A model generated the notes under the pieces. That model did no database searches, had not been told where the DNA came from, and was given only the letters and a program-made list of their open reading frames with translations. Below are positions 1 to 5,669 of a stretch of 5,669 nt of DNA, piece by piece. The position numbers and the translations under genes were made by a program. Within the stretch, counting starts at the first letter, position 1, and the number at the start of each line of letters is the position of its first letter. This DNA is from Deltaproteobacteria bacterium (GTDB lineage: Bacteria; Desulfobacterota; Syntrophia; Syntrophales; JAAYKM01), in assembly GCA_019136935.1 (NCBI GenBank), contig JAGVTI010000187.1:1-5669 (forward strand). Direction: 5' to 3'.

Positions 1-81
1 AATATCTGCCGCTGCACGGGGTATGTGAAGATCGTGCAGGCGATTCAGAAGGCCGGTGATGCGATGGCCTCCACATGTTAA
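1..81 (+). CDS. [2Fe-2S] small subunit of a xanthine oxidase-family enzyme, C-terminal fragment
   Basis: Only the last 26 codons are inside the window, ending at a TAA; the rest lies upstream. The fragment reads NICRCTGYVKIVQAIQKAGD and ends in STC. The CRC motif followed by TGY and an I..AI helix is the signature of the second [2Fe-2S] cluster site in the small (about 155-170 residue) iron-sulfur subunit of molybdenum hydroxylases such as CO dehydrogenase CoxS, 4-hydroxybenzoyl-CoA reductase gamma subunit and related enzymes. In that family the subunit passes electrons between the molybdenum centre and FAD or an external acceptor. The large subunit gene begins 24 bases after this stop, so the two are almost certainly co-transcribed and form one complex. 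The N-terminal plant-type ferredoxin half cannot be inspected here. Confidence 0.93.
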   Translation, partial: NICRCTGYVKIVQAIQKAGDAMASTC

Positions 82-92
82 GCAGGGAAGGA

Positions 93-100
93 AAGGAGGA
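93..100 (+). promoter_or_regulatory. Strong Shine-Dalgarno site of the molybdopterin subunit gene
   Basis: AAGGAGGA ends 5 bases before the ATG at 106, a near-perfect match to the anti-Shine-Dalgarno sequence. It fixes the start of the large subunit and suggests the gene is translated efficiently and independently of the small subunit gene just upstream. Confidence 0.9.
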
Positions 101-105
101 TATTC

Positions 106-2460
106 ATGAGCGAACTTGCTGTGATCGGGAAGAGAATTCCCAAGGTCGACGCCAGGGAGAAGGTTACGGGCCGTGCGGTTTACGCAGCGGACGTCATGTT
201 TCCGGGGATGCTGTACGGGAAGATCGTCCGGTGCCTGAAATACGCGCATGCGAAGGTGACGAAGCTGGATCTTTCGGAGGCGGCGAAGGTTCCGGGTGTG
301 TTCAAGGTGCTGGGGCCGAAGGATGTCACCCAAAAAATGTACAACACGGGCGTTCTGGATTTGATGGTTTCGGAGCCGGCCGGCAAGATCCTGGGGGATA
401 TCGAAGATCAGTTCATTTTCACGGACTGGGTGAAGCACCAGGGGGATGCCATCGCGGGGATCATCGCGAAGACGGAGGAAGCGGCGGAGCGAGCGGCGGA
501 GAAGATCGTCGTCGAGTACGAGCCGTTGCCGGTCTACCTGACGGCGGAGGAATCGAAGAAACCCGACGCCATCCAGTTCACGCCCCTGAAGCCGGGGAAT
601 CTGGGTTTTGAACTGCCGTCGGTCATGTTCCCGAACAATATCTACGGTTGGGGAGATGCCGAGGCGGAGATGGCCAAGGCGGACCTGGTCATCGACAAGA
701 CCTTTTATACACCGAAATGCAAGCAGTGCCAGATGGAACCCCATGCCTACGTGGCCTATTATGACGACCAGGGGCGTCTCAACTGCTGGACGTCGACCCA
801 GATGCCCAAGCTGGTCCATAACAAGCTAGCCCGCCTGTTCCAGTTGCCCATGACGAAGGTGAAGATCAATCAGACCATCGTGGGCGGCGGATTCGGCGGC
901 CGTCTGGGCATGATCGGCGAACCGGAGACCTGTGCCATGGCCCTGGCCGTTCCGGGCCGGTACGTCAGGGTCCAGTACCTGCGCGAGGAGGACTGGATCG
1001 CCTCCGAGAGCCGCCATCCCGGTCTTTACAGGATGAAGATGGGCTTCAAGAACGACGGAACCCCCGTTGCCTGCCAGGGTCACTTCACCTCTTATAAAGG
1101 CGGATACTATACCCATGGATCCGGCGTCGCCTTCACGACCGGCGCATGGCTGGCCGGCATGTACAAGTTCGGCGCCCTGGCCTACAAGGGGGACACCTAC
1201 TACACGAACCAGGCACCCTGCGGCGCCTTCCGCGCTTACGGAAATCCGCAGACGAACATCGCCATGGAGCAGGTTGTCGATGAAATGTGCTGCAAACTGG
1301 GTCTCGATCCCGTGGAGTGGCGCATGAAATGGCACAAGGGTGTCGGTGACGACACGTGGATACTGGGCTTCAAATATCCCTCCTGCGCCCTCGACGAATG
1401 TCTGCGAAGGGGAGCCGAGGCGATCGGCTGGAAGGAGAAGCGGGCCCGTTATGCCAACCAGACGGGACCGAAGCGGCGCGGCGTGGGGGTATCCGTGATG
1501 AATCATACCAGCGGCGCCTTCCCGATGCTGCTGGAGCATACGACCTGCACGGTTAAAATCAACGAGGACGCCACGGCGGAAGTGATTACGTCGTGTTCCG
1601 ATCTGGGAACGGGCGCCCATACGGCCCTGAAGCAGATCGCGGCGGAAACCCTGGGTTTCAGTCTCGATGACGTCCATATGCTGACGGGTAACTCGGATGC
1701 GTCAGGATTCGATATCGGCGCCCATGCCAGCCGGACCCTCTATGTCGGCGGTGGGTCCGTCAAAGCCGCCTGCGAGGATGCCAGACAACAATTTTTCGAG
1801 CGGGCGGCCCGGCAGTTGGAGGCCAATGTCGAGGATCTCGAGATGAAGGACAAGAAGATCTTCGTCAAGGGGAGCCCCGACAAGTCGATCGATGTCAAGA
1901 CCATCACGTCCCTGGGTGTCTACAACTTCATCGATCCCGCGACGGGGAAGACGATCGGCATTCCCGGCCAGATCCAGGGCTACGCGAGCCATTTCGCGCC
2001 CCATCACTCGCCGCCCTTTGCGGCCTGTTTCATGGACGTGGAAGTGGACATCGAAACCGGCGAAGTGAAGGTGATGGAAAGCGCGATGGCCTACGATATC
2101 GGCCGCGCCATCCATCCGCCGTCCTGCGAAGGGCAGAATGAAGGCGCCATTCAGCAGGGGATCGGGATGGCCCTGATGGAAGAGATCTACTACGACAAGA
2201 ACGGCCTTTGCCTCAACAGCAGTTTCACGGACTACAAGATGCCCGGTCCGGCGGACATGCCCAAATTGATCAATATTTTGGTTGAGGAACCCGATCCGCT
2301 CGGCCCTTACGGCGCCAAGAGCGCAGGGGAGGGTGCCCTGGCCAATCCTCCCGGCGCGGTTCTCAACGCGATCCGGAACGCCATCGGTATCATGATCACC
2401 GATGTTCCGGCTACGCCGGAAAAGATTCTGAAGGCCATCAAGGAACAGGGGATCAAGTAA
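106..2460 (+). CDS. Molybdopterin-binding large subunit of a xanthine dehydrogenase/oxidase-family hydroxylase
   Basis: This 784-residue protein has the usual length and layout of the family's catalytic subunit. The a/b-hammerhead domain at the N terminus opens with IGKRIPKVDAREKVTGRA (about residues 7-24), and the molybdopterin-binding domain follows. Visible cofactor and active-site motifs are QMEPH (209-213), GGGFGGRLG (260-268), GAFRAYGNPQ (373-382, with R376), DLGTGAHT (499-506), a serine/arginine-containing loop around 528-552, and GAKSAGEG (736-743), whose E742 aligns with the catalytic glutamate that activates the Mo-bound water. Known relatives hydroxylate or reductively dehydroxylate aromatic, heterocyclic or aldehyde substrates in the cytoplasm. 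The order small subunit then large subunit fits such an operon. The CoxL motif AYRCSFR of form I CO dehydrogenase is absent. An aromatic-CoA reductase type or a generic aldehyde/heterocycle oxidoreductase are both possible; I cannot name the substrate. Cysteines at 205 and 208 (KCKQCQMEPH), 372 and 397-398 are slightly unusual. Lysine codons are mostly AAG. The start is fixed by the Shine-Dalgarno site just upstream. Confidence 0.93.
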   Translation: MSELAVIGKRIPKVDAREKVTGRAVYAADVMFPGMLYGKIVRCLKYAHAKVTKLDLSEAAKVPGVFKVLGPKDVTQKMYNTGVLDLMVSEPAGKILGDIEDQFIFTDWVKHQGDAIAGIIAKTEEAAERAAEKIVVEYEPLPVYLTAEESKKPDAIQFTPLKPGNLGFELPSVMFPNNIYGWGDAEAEMAKADLVIDKTFYTPKCKQCQMEPHAYVAYYDDQGRLNCWTSTQMPKLVHNKLARLFQLPMTKVKINQTIVGGGFGGRLGMIGEPETCAMALAVPGRYVRVQYLREEDWIASESRHPGLYRMKMGFKNDGTPVACQGHFTSYKGGYYTHGSGVAFTTGAWLAGMYKFGALAYKGDTYYTNQAPCGAFRAYGNPQTNIAMEQVVDEMCCKLGLDPVEWRMKWHKGVGDDTWILGFKYPSCALDECLRRGAEAIGWKEKRARYANQTGPKRRGVGVSVMNHTSGAFPMLLEHTTCTVKINEDATAEVITSCSDLGTGAHTALKQIAAETLGFSLDDVHMLTGNSDASGFDIGAHASRTLYVGGGSVKAACEDARQQFFERAARQLEANVEDLEMKDKKIFVKGSPDKSIDVKTITSLGVYNFIDPATGKTIGIPGQIQGYASHFAPHHSPPFAACFMDVEVDIETGEVKVMESAMAYDIGRAIHPPSCEGQNEGAIQQGIGMALMEEIYYDKNGLCLNSSFTDYKMPGPADMPKLINILVEEPDPLGPYGAKSAGEGALANPPGAVLNAIRNAIGIMITDVPATPEKILKAIKEQGIK

Positions 2461-2485
2461 ATCCGCGGCATTGACCGTTTGTACC

Positions 2486-2520
2486 GAAGGGGGCCTCCTG
2501 TCCAGGCGGCCCCCTTCCTT
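2486..2520 (+). terminator. GC-rich hairpin terminator after the molybdenum hydroxylase genes
   Basis: GAAGGGGGCC at 2486-2495 is exactly complementary to GGCCCCCTTC at 2508-2517, giving a 10-bp perfect stem with a 12-base loop, 25 bases after the large-subunit stop. The bases after the stem, CTT then GACG, form only a weak T tract, so it is a hairpin of terminator type rather than a textbook intrinsic terminator. It separates the hydroxylase operon from the radical SAM gene. Confidence 0.7.
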
Positions 2521-2566
2521 GACGAAAGGGTTTTCAGCCCATGATTTAGAAATAAGCAAACCGCCT

Positions 2567-2573
2567 GGGGGGA
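2567..2573 (+). promoter_or_regulatory. Ribosome binding site deciding the radical SAM start
   Basis: GGGGGGA lies 5 bases before the ATG at 2579. It is a G-rich, non-canonical but well-spaced Shine-Dalgarno sequence. The in-frame ATG upstream at 2471 would place the start inside the terminator hairpin region and add 36 residues with no family resemblance, so 2579 is preferred. Confidence 0.6.
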
Positions 2574-2578
2574 TTAAA

Positions 2579-3721
2579 ATGGTCGAAATAAAGGATATTT
2601 CAAAATGCTATCGCGATGCGTACCAGTTCGAAAAAAGGGCGGAGTATGCGAAGCAAAACAAGCTTTACGGTCTTGAGGTAGAGATTACCAGGAGATGCTT
2701 TTCGGGATGTTCGTACTGCTACGCATCGTTCGTGAAAAAGTGGGACACGTCAAATGAACTGACCACGAAAGAATGGAAAAGAATTTTCGATCAGGCCATC
2801 GACATGGGCATTCGATGTTTTTCCTGGCCTGGCGGAGATGCCCTTCTCCGCTCGGACTGGGATATCCTGCTCGAGTACCTGAAAGAAAAAGGAGGCGACG
2901 AGGTAAGACATTTTTTTGCTTCTCCTTTCAGCGCATTGACCGATTACAGGAAAGCAAAGCGTCTCGTCGAACTGGCGGACGATTTGCTCGTCCATTTCGA
3001 TTCAATCAACAAGTCCACTTTTCTGGAAACCCATCCGGTTAACAGGTGTTCTTCGGCTGAGTGGGAAAGATCCCTGCGAGGGATTCATCTTTTACTGGAT
3101 GCAGGCTATGATCCCAGGCATATGCACCTGGCGGTGCCCATCATCAAGCCGTTGATTAAGGATATGGAGGCCACTTTTGATTATTTCTTTGATTACATCG
3201 GCGTCGGTTCTTATGCAGGCGGTGTATTCAAGCCTGCGGGAAGGGGATGGGATGTGGCCCGGCTGGTCCCGTCACGTGCGGAAATACGATACGTTTATGA
3301 GCTCAGGGCGAAAAAAATGAACAATCCCGCCATGTTGGCTTTGGGACCCACGGCAACCGGAAAGCTGTACTGTGAAACGACGATTGCCGTCAACCCTGAA
3401 GGTTGCGTCAAAGGGTGCGATACGTTACCGGACAGTGAGACCATTGCCGATCTCAGACAGGAAAATCTCAAAGACGTCTGGGAAAAAAACAAGGATTCTC
3501 TTAAATGCCCCGTTCCGGAAGGGCATTGCGGTGTTTGTGAAAATCGTCATATCTGCTACGGTTGTCGAGCAAATGCGTATTATTTCGGCCGGAACTGGAA
3601 AGGTTCGGATCCATCCTGCTGGAACAATCCTGACGGCTCCGAAGTTTACAATGAATACTTGACCGGGATAGGAGCTGCGAGCGAAGGCCCGGGGCCTGAA
3701 TCTGCCTGTCGCCACCAGTGA
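2579..3721 (+). CDS. Radical SAM enzyme with C-terminal SPASM domain, unknown substrate
   Basis: The protein has 380 residues from the chosen ATG. Near the N terminus, RRCFSGCSYCY gives the CxxxCxxC site (C40, C44, C47) for the [4Fe-4S] cluster that binds and cleaves S-adenosylmethionine. PGGD at 84-87 corresponds to the GGE-type SAM-binding motif. The C-terminal third matches the SPASM pattern: C265-x9-G275-x4-C280, then C317-x2-C320-x5-C326-x2-C329, with C347 beyond and C276 and C310 extra. In known SPASM enzymes these cysteines bind two auxiliary [4Fe-4S] clusters. The family includes peptide-modifying enzymes (AnSME, PqqE, sactionine synthases) and haem-pathway enzymes (NirJ, AhbD). The 'CGVCENRHICYGCRANA' stretch resembles the latter two groups in spacing, but nothing identifies the substrate. 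No maturase, precursor peptide or haem gene is adjacent in the window. Codon use is more AT-rich than in the preceding gene. The last 17 or so residues are Gly/Ala/Ser/Pro-rich and lie just before a repeat element. The gene stands alone between a terminator and convergent genes. Family assignment is firm; function is unknown. Confidence 0.92.
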   Translation: MVEIKDISKCYRDAYQFEKRAEYAKQNKLYGLEVEITRRCFSGCSYCYASFVKKWDTSNELTTKEWKRIFDQAIDMGIRCFSWPGGDALLRSDWDILLEYLKEKGGDEVRHFFASPFSALTDYRKAKRLVELADDLLVHFDSINKSTFLETHPVNRCSSAEWERSLRGIHLLLDAGYDPRHMHLAVPIIKPLIKDMEATFDYFFDYIGVGSYAGGVFKPAGRGWDVARLVPSRAEIRYVYELRAKKMNNPAMLALGPTATGKLYCETTIAVNPEGCVKGCDTLPDSETIADLRQENLKDVWEKNKDSLKCPVPEGHCGVCENRHICYGCRANAYYFGRNWKGSDPSCWNNPDGSEVYNEYLTGIGAASEGPGPESACRHQ

Positions 3722-3742
3722 GCCTTTGTAAGAAGTCCGTCT

Positions 3743-3816
3743 GGGGCATTCCGGGAAGCGCAAGCGACGAAGAGTTTCCCTGAAGAGAGCCTCTTCGCTT
3801 CGCTCGGAGTGACCCC
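3743..3816. repeat. Imperfect inverted repeat of dispersed intergenic ('HSERSEE') type
   Basis: The left arm (3743-3774), GGGGCATTCCGGGAAGCGC and onwards to AAGCGACGAAGAG, is an imperfect inverted copy of the right arm (3789-3816), whose reverse strand reads GGGGTCACTCCGAGCGAAG followed by CGAAGAG. The arms flank about 14 bases. Read on the minus strand, the right arm translates as GHSERSEE, the spurious-peptide hallmark of GTCATTCCGAGCGAAGCGA-type repeats found between genes in many bacterial genomes. It sits in the convergent gap after the radical SAM gene, a typical location. Copy number cannot be judged from this window. A second dyad, CCTTGA at 3815-3820 with TCAAGG at 3835-3840, abuts it and could extend the secondary structure. 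Confidence 0.65.
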
Positions 3817-3842
3817 TTGAACGTGAGCCGGTGCTCAAGGCG

Positions 3843-3863
3843 AAAAAAGGGGGTAACCGCCTT
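3843..3863 (-). terminator. Weak intrinsic terminator candidate for the DnaJ-EamA operon
   Basis: On the minus strand the sequence reads AAGGCGGTTACCCCCTT followed by TTTT. AAGG pairs with CCTT and GG with CC around a TTA loop, with one C-C mismatch, and a run of six T residues covers the stem foot and what follows. It lies about 56 bases beyond the transporter stop. The stem is short and mismatched, so this is tentative. Confidence 0.4.
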
Positions 3864-3911
3864 GGTGATGCCCCGGCGCATGGGAAGACAAGGATTCAGG
3901 GCCGCGGCGGA

Positions 3912-3925
3912 GGCCTGATCAGGCC
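3912..3925. repeat. Perfect 14-base palindrome over the transporter stop codon
   Basis: GGCCTGATCAGGCC is a perfect self-complementary sequence. It contains the TGA stop of the minus-strand transporter gene at 3919-3921. With no spacer it is more likely a protein-binding or chance palindrome than a hairpin; its last codons encode the Ala at the C terminus of the transporter. Confidence 0.6.
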
Positions 3926-4779
3926 GCATAAGTCTGAAGAGAGAGGATTGTGATCCCGCACACGCCCAAAAAAACGCCTATCCAGCCATGCAGCCTGATC
4001 TTTTCCCGGTAGACGAAAGAGATGAACATGCCGAGGATGATCGGTCCGCTGAGCGTAATGGGAAACACGACCGCCGCAGGGAGAAGCTTGAGGGCTTCAA
4101 GGGTGCAATAGACGCCGACATAGCTCGCGAAAGCGGCGAGAACGCCGTAAAATAAGGCATGGATTTTTATGCGCCTTTGTCCGGCCAGAAAGATGATGAA
4201 CAGCACGGCAAAACCGACAGCGTATGACAAGAATAGATAAGCGAATGAGTTCATCCGGTTATGGCTTGCCAGCAGCTGCCCGATCCTTGGGAGGCCGCTC
4301 AACACAAAGGCGCATATGCTCAGGAGAAACCACAGAAGGTTGTTTGGCCCTTTGGAGAAGGCATCGTTCGACCAGGATATCAGGATGATCGATGCCAGTA
4401 TGGCTGAGATTCCGACTGCCATGGCAATGTTCAGTCTCGATCCGAAAAAGACGACGCTGATCACAACCGGGATGAGAAACGACGACCTGTAAATGGCATG
4501 GGAATAACCGAAATGGCCGATCCTGACCGCATTGTTGAAAACGTAAACGGCCGTTGCCCCGCCGATTCCGGCGGGGATGGAAACGGACCATAATTCCACC
4601 GTATAACAGGCCGGAGCCACGTTGTTGAATTCGGCAAAAAAATACCCCAGAACCCCGGCCGCCGTGAACATCACAAAGGTCAAATCAAAAGAGGACACGC
4701 CTTTTCCCGCCGAGAGCTTGGCGAGATAGGCCACGGACGTGATTCCCAGCACAACGAGGAAGATATACAAAAACCCCAT
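3919..4779 (-). CDS. EamA/DMT-superfamily membrane transporter
   Basis: The product has 286 residues and is strongly hydrophobic throughout, with about ten predicted helices near residues 2-20, 33-49, 62-81, 95-113, 117-135, 147-164, 178-198, 206-228, 234-256 and 262-280. This is the two-times-five-helix plan of the drug/metabolite transporter superfamily. The second half is the most typical: a segment ending in YCTLEALKLLPAAVVFPI, then SGPIILGMFISFVYREKI, then a glycine-rich last helix. That P-containing helix followed by a short basic loop (YREK, 257-260) is the characteristic end of EamA domains. The first half is more divergent. Family members export metabolites, amino acids or drugs, or carry sugar nucleotides; the substrate here is unknown. 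The ATG lies 9 bases after the stop of the DnaJ-like gene and has no clear Shine-Dalgarno site, which suggests the two genes are co-transcribed and translation is coupled. It converges on the radical SAM gene. Confidence 0.88.
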   Translation of the reverse strand: MGFLYIFLVVLGITSVAYLAKLSAGKGVSSFDLTFVMFTAAGVLGYFFAEFNNVAPACYTVELWSVSIPAGIGGATAVYVFNNAVRIGHFGYSHAIYRSSFLIPVVISVVFFGSRLNIAMAVGISAILASIILISWSNDAFSKGPNNLLWFLLSICAFVLSGLPRIGQLLASHNRMNSFAYLFLSYAVGFAVLFIIFLAGQRRIKIHALFYGVLAAFASYVGVYCTLEALKLLPAAVVFPITLSGPIILGMFISFVYREKIRLHGWIGVFLGVCGITILSLQTYAA

Positions 4780-4788
4780 ATTATCGCG

Positions 4789-5601
4789 TTATTCCGTCTT
4801 CACGGAAGACCTGACGGCGGCGATGAAATCCTTCGCTTTCTGTATCAGGGAGCTTCTGATGTGAACCTTCAAATAAACATCCCCGGGTTCTCCGCCGGCA
4901 CAGCCGGCCTCGCCCATTCCTTTGAGGCGCAATTTTTGATCCGTTCTTGTCTTCGGGGGAATGGTTACGTACAGCTCCCTGCCCGTCTTTTTGCACGAAT
5001 ACCGCATCCGGCCGCCGCGCCGGGCCATTTCGGGGGAGAGCACGATGAAATCGTGTACATCCTTTCCTCTTTCAGGCAGTTCGATGCCCCATTTCTTTTT
5101 CAGGCCGTATCGGACTATCTTTCCCAGAGGTCCGCCGAGCAGGTCCCCCTTCCGATCCCCCTGGCCGTCTCCGAAGCCGCCCAGTATAATCCGCCCGAAG
5201 GCCCCCGGTCCCCTGAACTCAAAGGTCCGGTACCCGGCGCCGTAGGATTCCCTGAAGATATCGTCAAACCCCCGGAAGCCGAAGGCACGGCTCAATTCCT
5301 CGAAGACCTGGCGGATATCCGAGTCCTTGAAGATATCCTGATCGGAATGGGTCTGCCTGAACTGGCCGTATGCCGATGATCCGTAAGCCTGCCTGATCTC
5401 ATCATATTCCCTTCTTTTTACGGGATCGGAAAGTACGGCGTAGGATTCGTTGATCTCTTTCATCCGTTCGGCCGCCTCCGGACTTCCCTGGTTCCGGTCC
5501 GGGTGGTGAAGCAGGGCCAGCCGGCGGTATGCGTCCCGGATCTGCTTCTGACCGGCATCGCTTGGCAATCCCAATATGTCGTAATAGTCTTTCTGTTCCA
5601 T
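4789..5601 (-). CDS. Short DnaJ-like co-chaperone: J domain plus a single C-terminal domain
   Basis: From the chosen ATG the protein has 270 residues. It begins MEQKDYYDILGLPSDA, as J-domain proteins usually do, with HPD at 33-35 and the expected helices, ending LSDPVKRREYDEIR near residue 70. A Gly/Phe-containing linker follows (about 105-150, with GFRGFDDIF and GGFGDGQGD). The remainder (about 177-248) resembles the first substrate-binding beta domain of DnaJ/CbpA: GKDV near 179-182, then VTIPPKTRTDQKLRLKGMGE, then GEPGDVYLKVHI. There is no CxxCxGxG zinc-finger repeat, so it is not a type I DnaJ, and the protein ends after this one domain, shorter than CbpA (about 306 residues), which has two plus a dimerisation segment. 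It probably stimulates an Hsp70 ATPase; its client is unknown. An in-frame ATG at 5635-5637 would add 12 residues and has a G-rich stretch upstream, so it remains possible; I prefer the start at 5601 because homologues begin just before the DYYDILG motif. Confidence 0.88.
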   Translation of the reverse strand: MEQKDYYDILGLPSDAGQKQIRDAYRRLALLHHPDRNQGSPEAAERMKEINESYAVLSDPVKRREYDEIRQAYGSSAYGQFRQTHSDQDIFKDSDIRQVFEELSRAFGFRGFDDIFRESYGAGYRTFEFRGPGAFGRIILGGFGDGQGDRKGDLLGGPLGKIVRYGLKKKWGIELPERGKDVHDFIVLSPEMARRGGRMRYSCKKTGRELYVTIPPKTRTDQKLRLKGMGEAGCAGGEPGDVYLKVHIRSSLIQKAKDFIAAVRSSVKTE

Positions 5602-5613
5602 GGCTGTCCGTTT

Positions 5614-5638
5614 CTTGAAGCCGGCGGAGCATTTCAAG
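5614..5638. repeat. Small dyad upstream of the DnaJ-like gene
   Basis: CTTGAA at 5614-5619 is exactly complementary to TTCAAG at 5633-5638 across 13 bases containing GCCGGC, with one further G-T pair possible inside. It lies 13 bases before the chosen DnaJ-like start, in what would be its 5' untranslated region, and could form a leader hairpin or an operator. Six base pairs are not rare by chance, so support is slight. Confidence 0.3.
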
Positions 5639-5669
5639 CCCCCCCGCCCGGCCTTGTTGTGTGTATGGA

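Noticed and set aside
75..611. Plus-strand open frame starting in the end of the small subunit
   Set aside because: It is the shifted frame of the large subunit gene, giving a low-complexity Gly/Arg/Glu-rich translation, and the strong Shine-Dalgarno site serves the ATG at 106 instead.
826..1677. Long open frame of 283 codons on the minus strand, inside the large subunit gene
   Set aside because: It is fully antisense to a gene with clear family motifs and its translation shows no recognisable domain; long antisense frames are expected in GC-rich coding DNA.
106..2460. Form I aerobic CO dehydrogenase large subunit (CoxL)
   Set aside because: The AYRCSFR active-site loop is absent; the equivalent region reads GAFRAYGNPQ, as in other molybdenum hydroxylases.
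2519..2552. TTGACG resembling a -35 box before the radical SAM gene
   Set aside because: No hexamer at 16-19 bases spacing matches a -10 box well; TTTAGA is 20 bases away and matches at only three positions. A promoter is expected here after the terminator but I cannot place it.
1702..2559. Second long minus-strand open frame of 285 codons, antisense to the large subunit and running into the terminator region
   Set aside because: The translation is His/Arg/Gly/Asp-rich with no domain signature, and it mirrors the codon structure of the plus-strand gene.
2461..2578. Possible small precursor peptide gene for the radical SAM enzyme
   Set aside because: The gap is filled by the terminator hairpin and the ribosome binding site, and I see no short frame with its own ribosome binding site. 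The gap after the gene is occupied by the repeat.
3425..3838. Minus-strand open frame beginning with a GHSERSEE-containing peptide
   Set aside because: The N-terminal part is the translation of the dispersed repeat and the rest is antisense to the radical SAM gene, a known source of spurious gene calls.
4861..5379. Plus-strand open frame of 172 codons opposite the DnaJ-like gene
   Set aside because: The J domain and C-terminal domain are clearly encoded on the minus strand; this frame has no family features.

Overview
The window reads as a piece of chromosome from an anaerobic bacterium. The GC content is moderately high over most of it. The combination of a molybdenum hydroxylase, a multi-cluster radical SAM enzyme and a dispersed palindromic repeat of the 'HSERSEE' kind would suit a Desulfobacterota (deltaproteobacterial) or similar anaerobe. 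That assignment is an inference from gene content, since no rRNA or other marker is present.

Region 1 (1-2460, plus strand): the last 26 codons of a [2Fe-2S] small subunit are followed, 24 bases after its stop, by a complete molybdopterin-binding large subunit of the xanthine oxidase family. The two are subunits of one enzyme, an oxotransferase/hydroxylase whose substrate cannot be named from sequence. The FAD-binding medium subunit, if there is one, lies upstream of the window. A GC-rich hairpin at 2486-2517 closes this unit.

Region 2 (2579-3721, plus strand): a stand-alone radical SAM enzyme with a C-terminal SPASM cysteine set, predicted to carry three [4Fe-4S] clusters. It is visibly richer in AAA codons and AT than the gene before it, and it has no recognisable substrate peptide or partner next to it. 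This is the least explained gene in the window.

Region 3 (3722-3918): a short convergent intergenic space. It holds an imperfect inverted repeat of a dispersed intergenic type, a weak minus-strand terminator candidate and a 14-base palindrome that overlaps the stop codon of the next gene.

Region 4 (3919-5601, minus strand): a probable two-gene operon. A short DnaJ-like co-chaperone lacking the zinc finger and apparently lacking the second C-terminal domain is followed after 9 bases by a ten-helix EamA/DMT-type transporter. Nothing in the sequence ties this pair functionally to the plus-strand genes. I see no CRISPR array, tRNA, rRNA or insertion sequence, and no convincing new multi-gene system.
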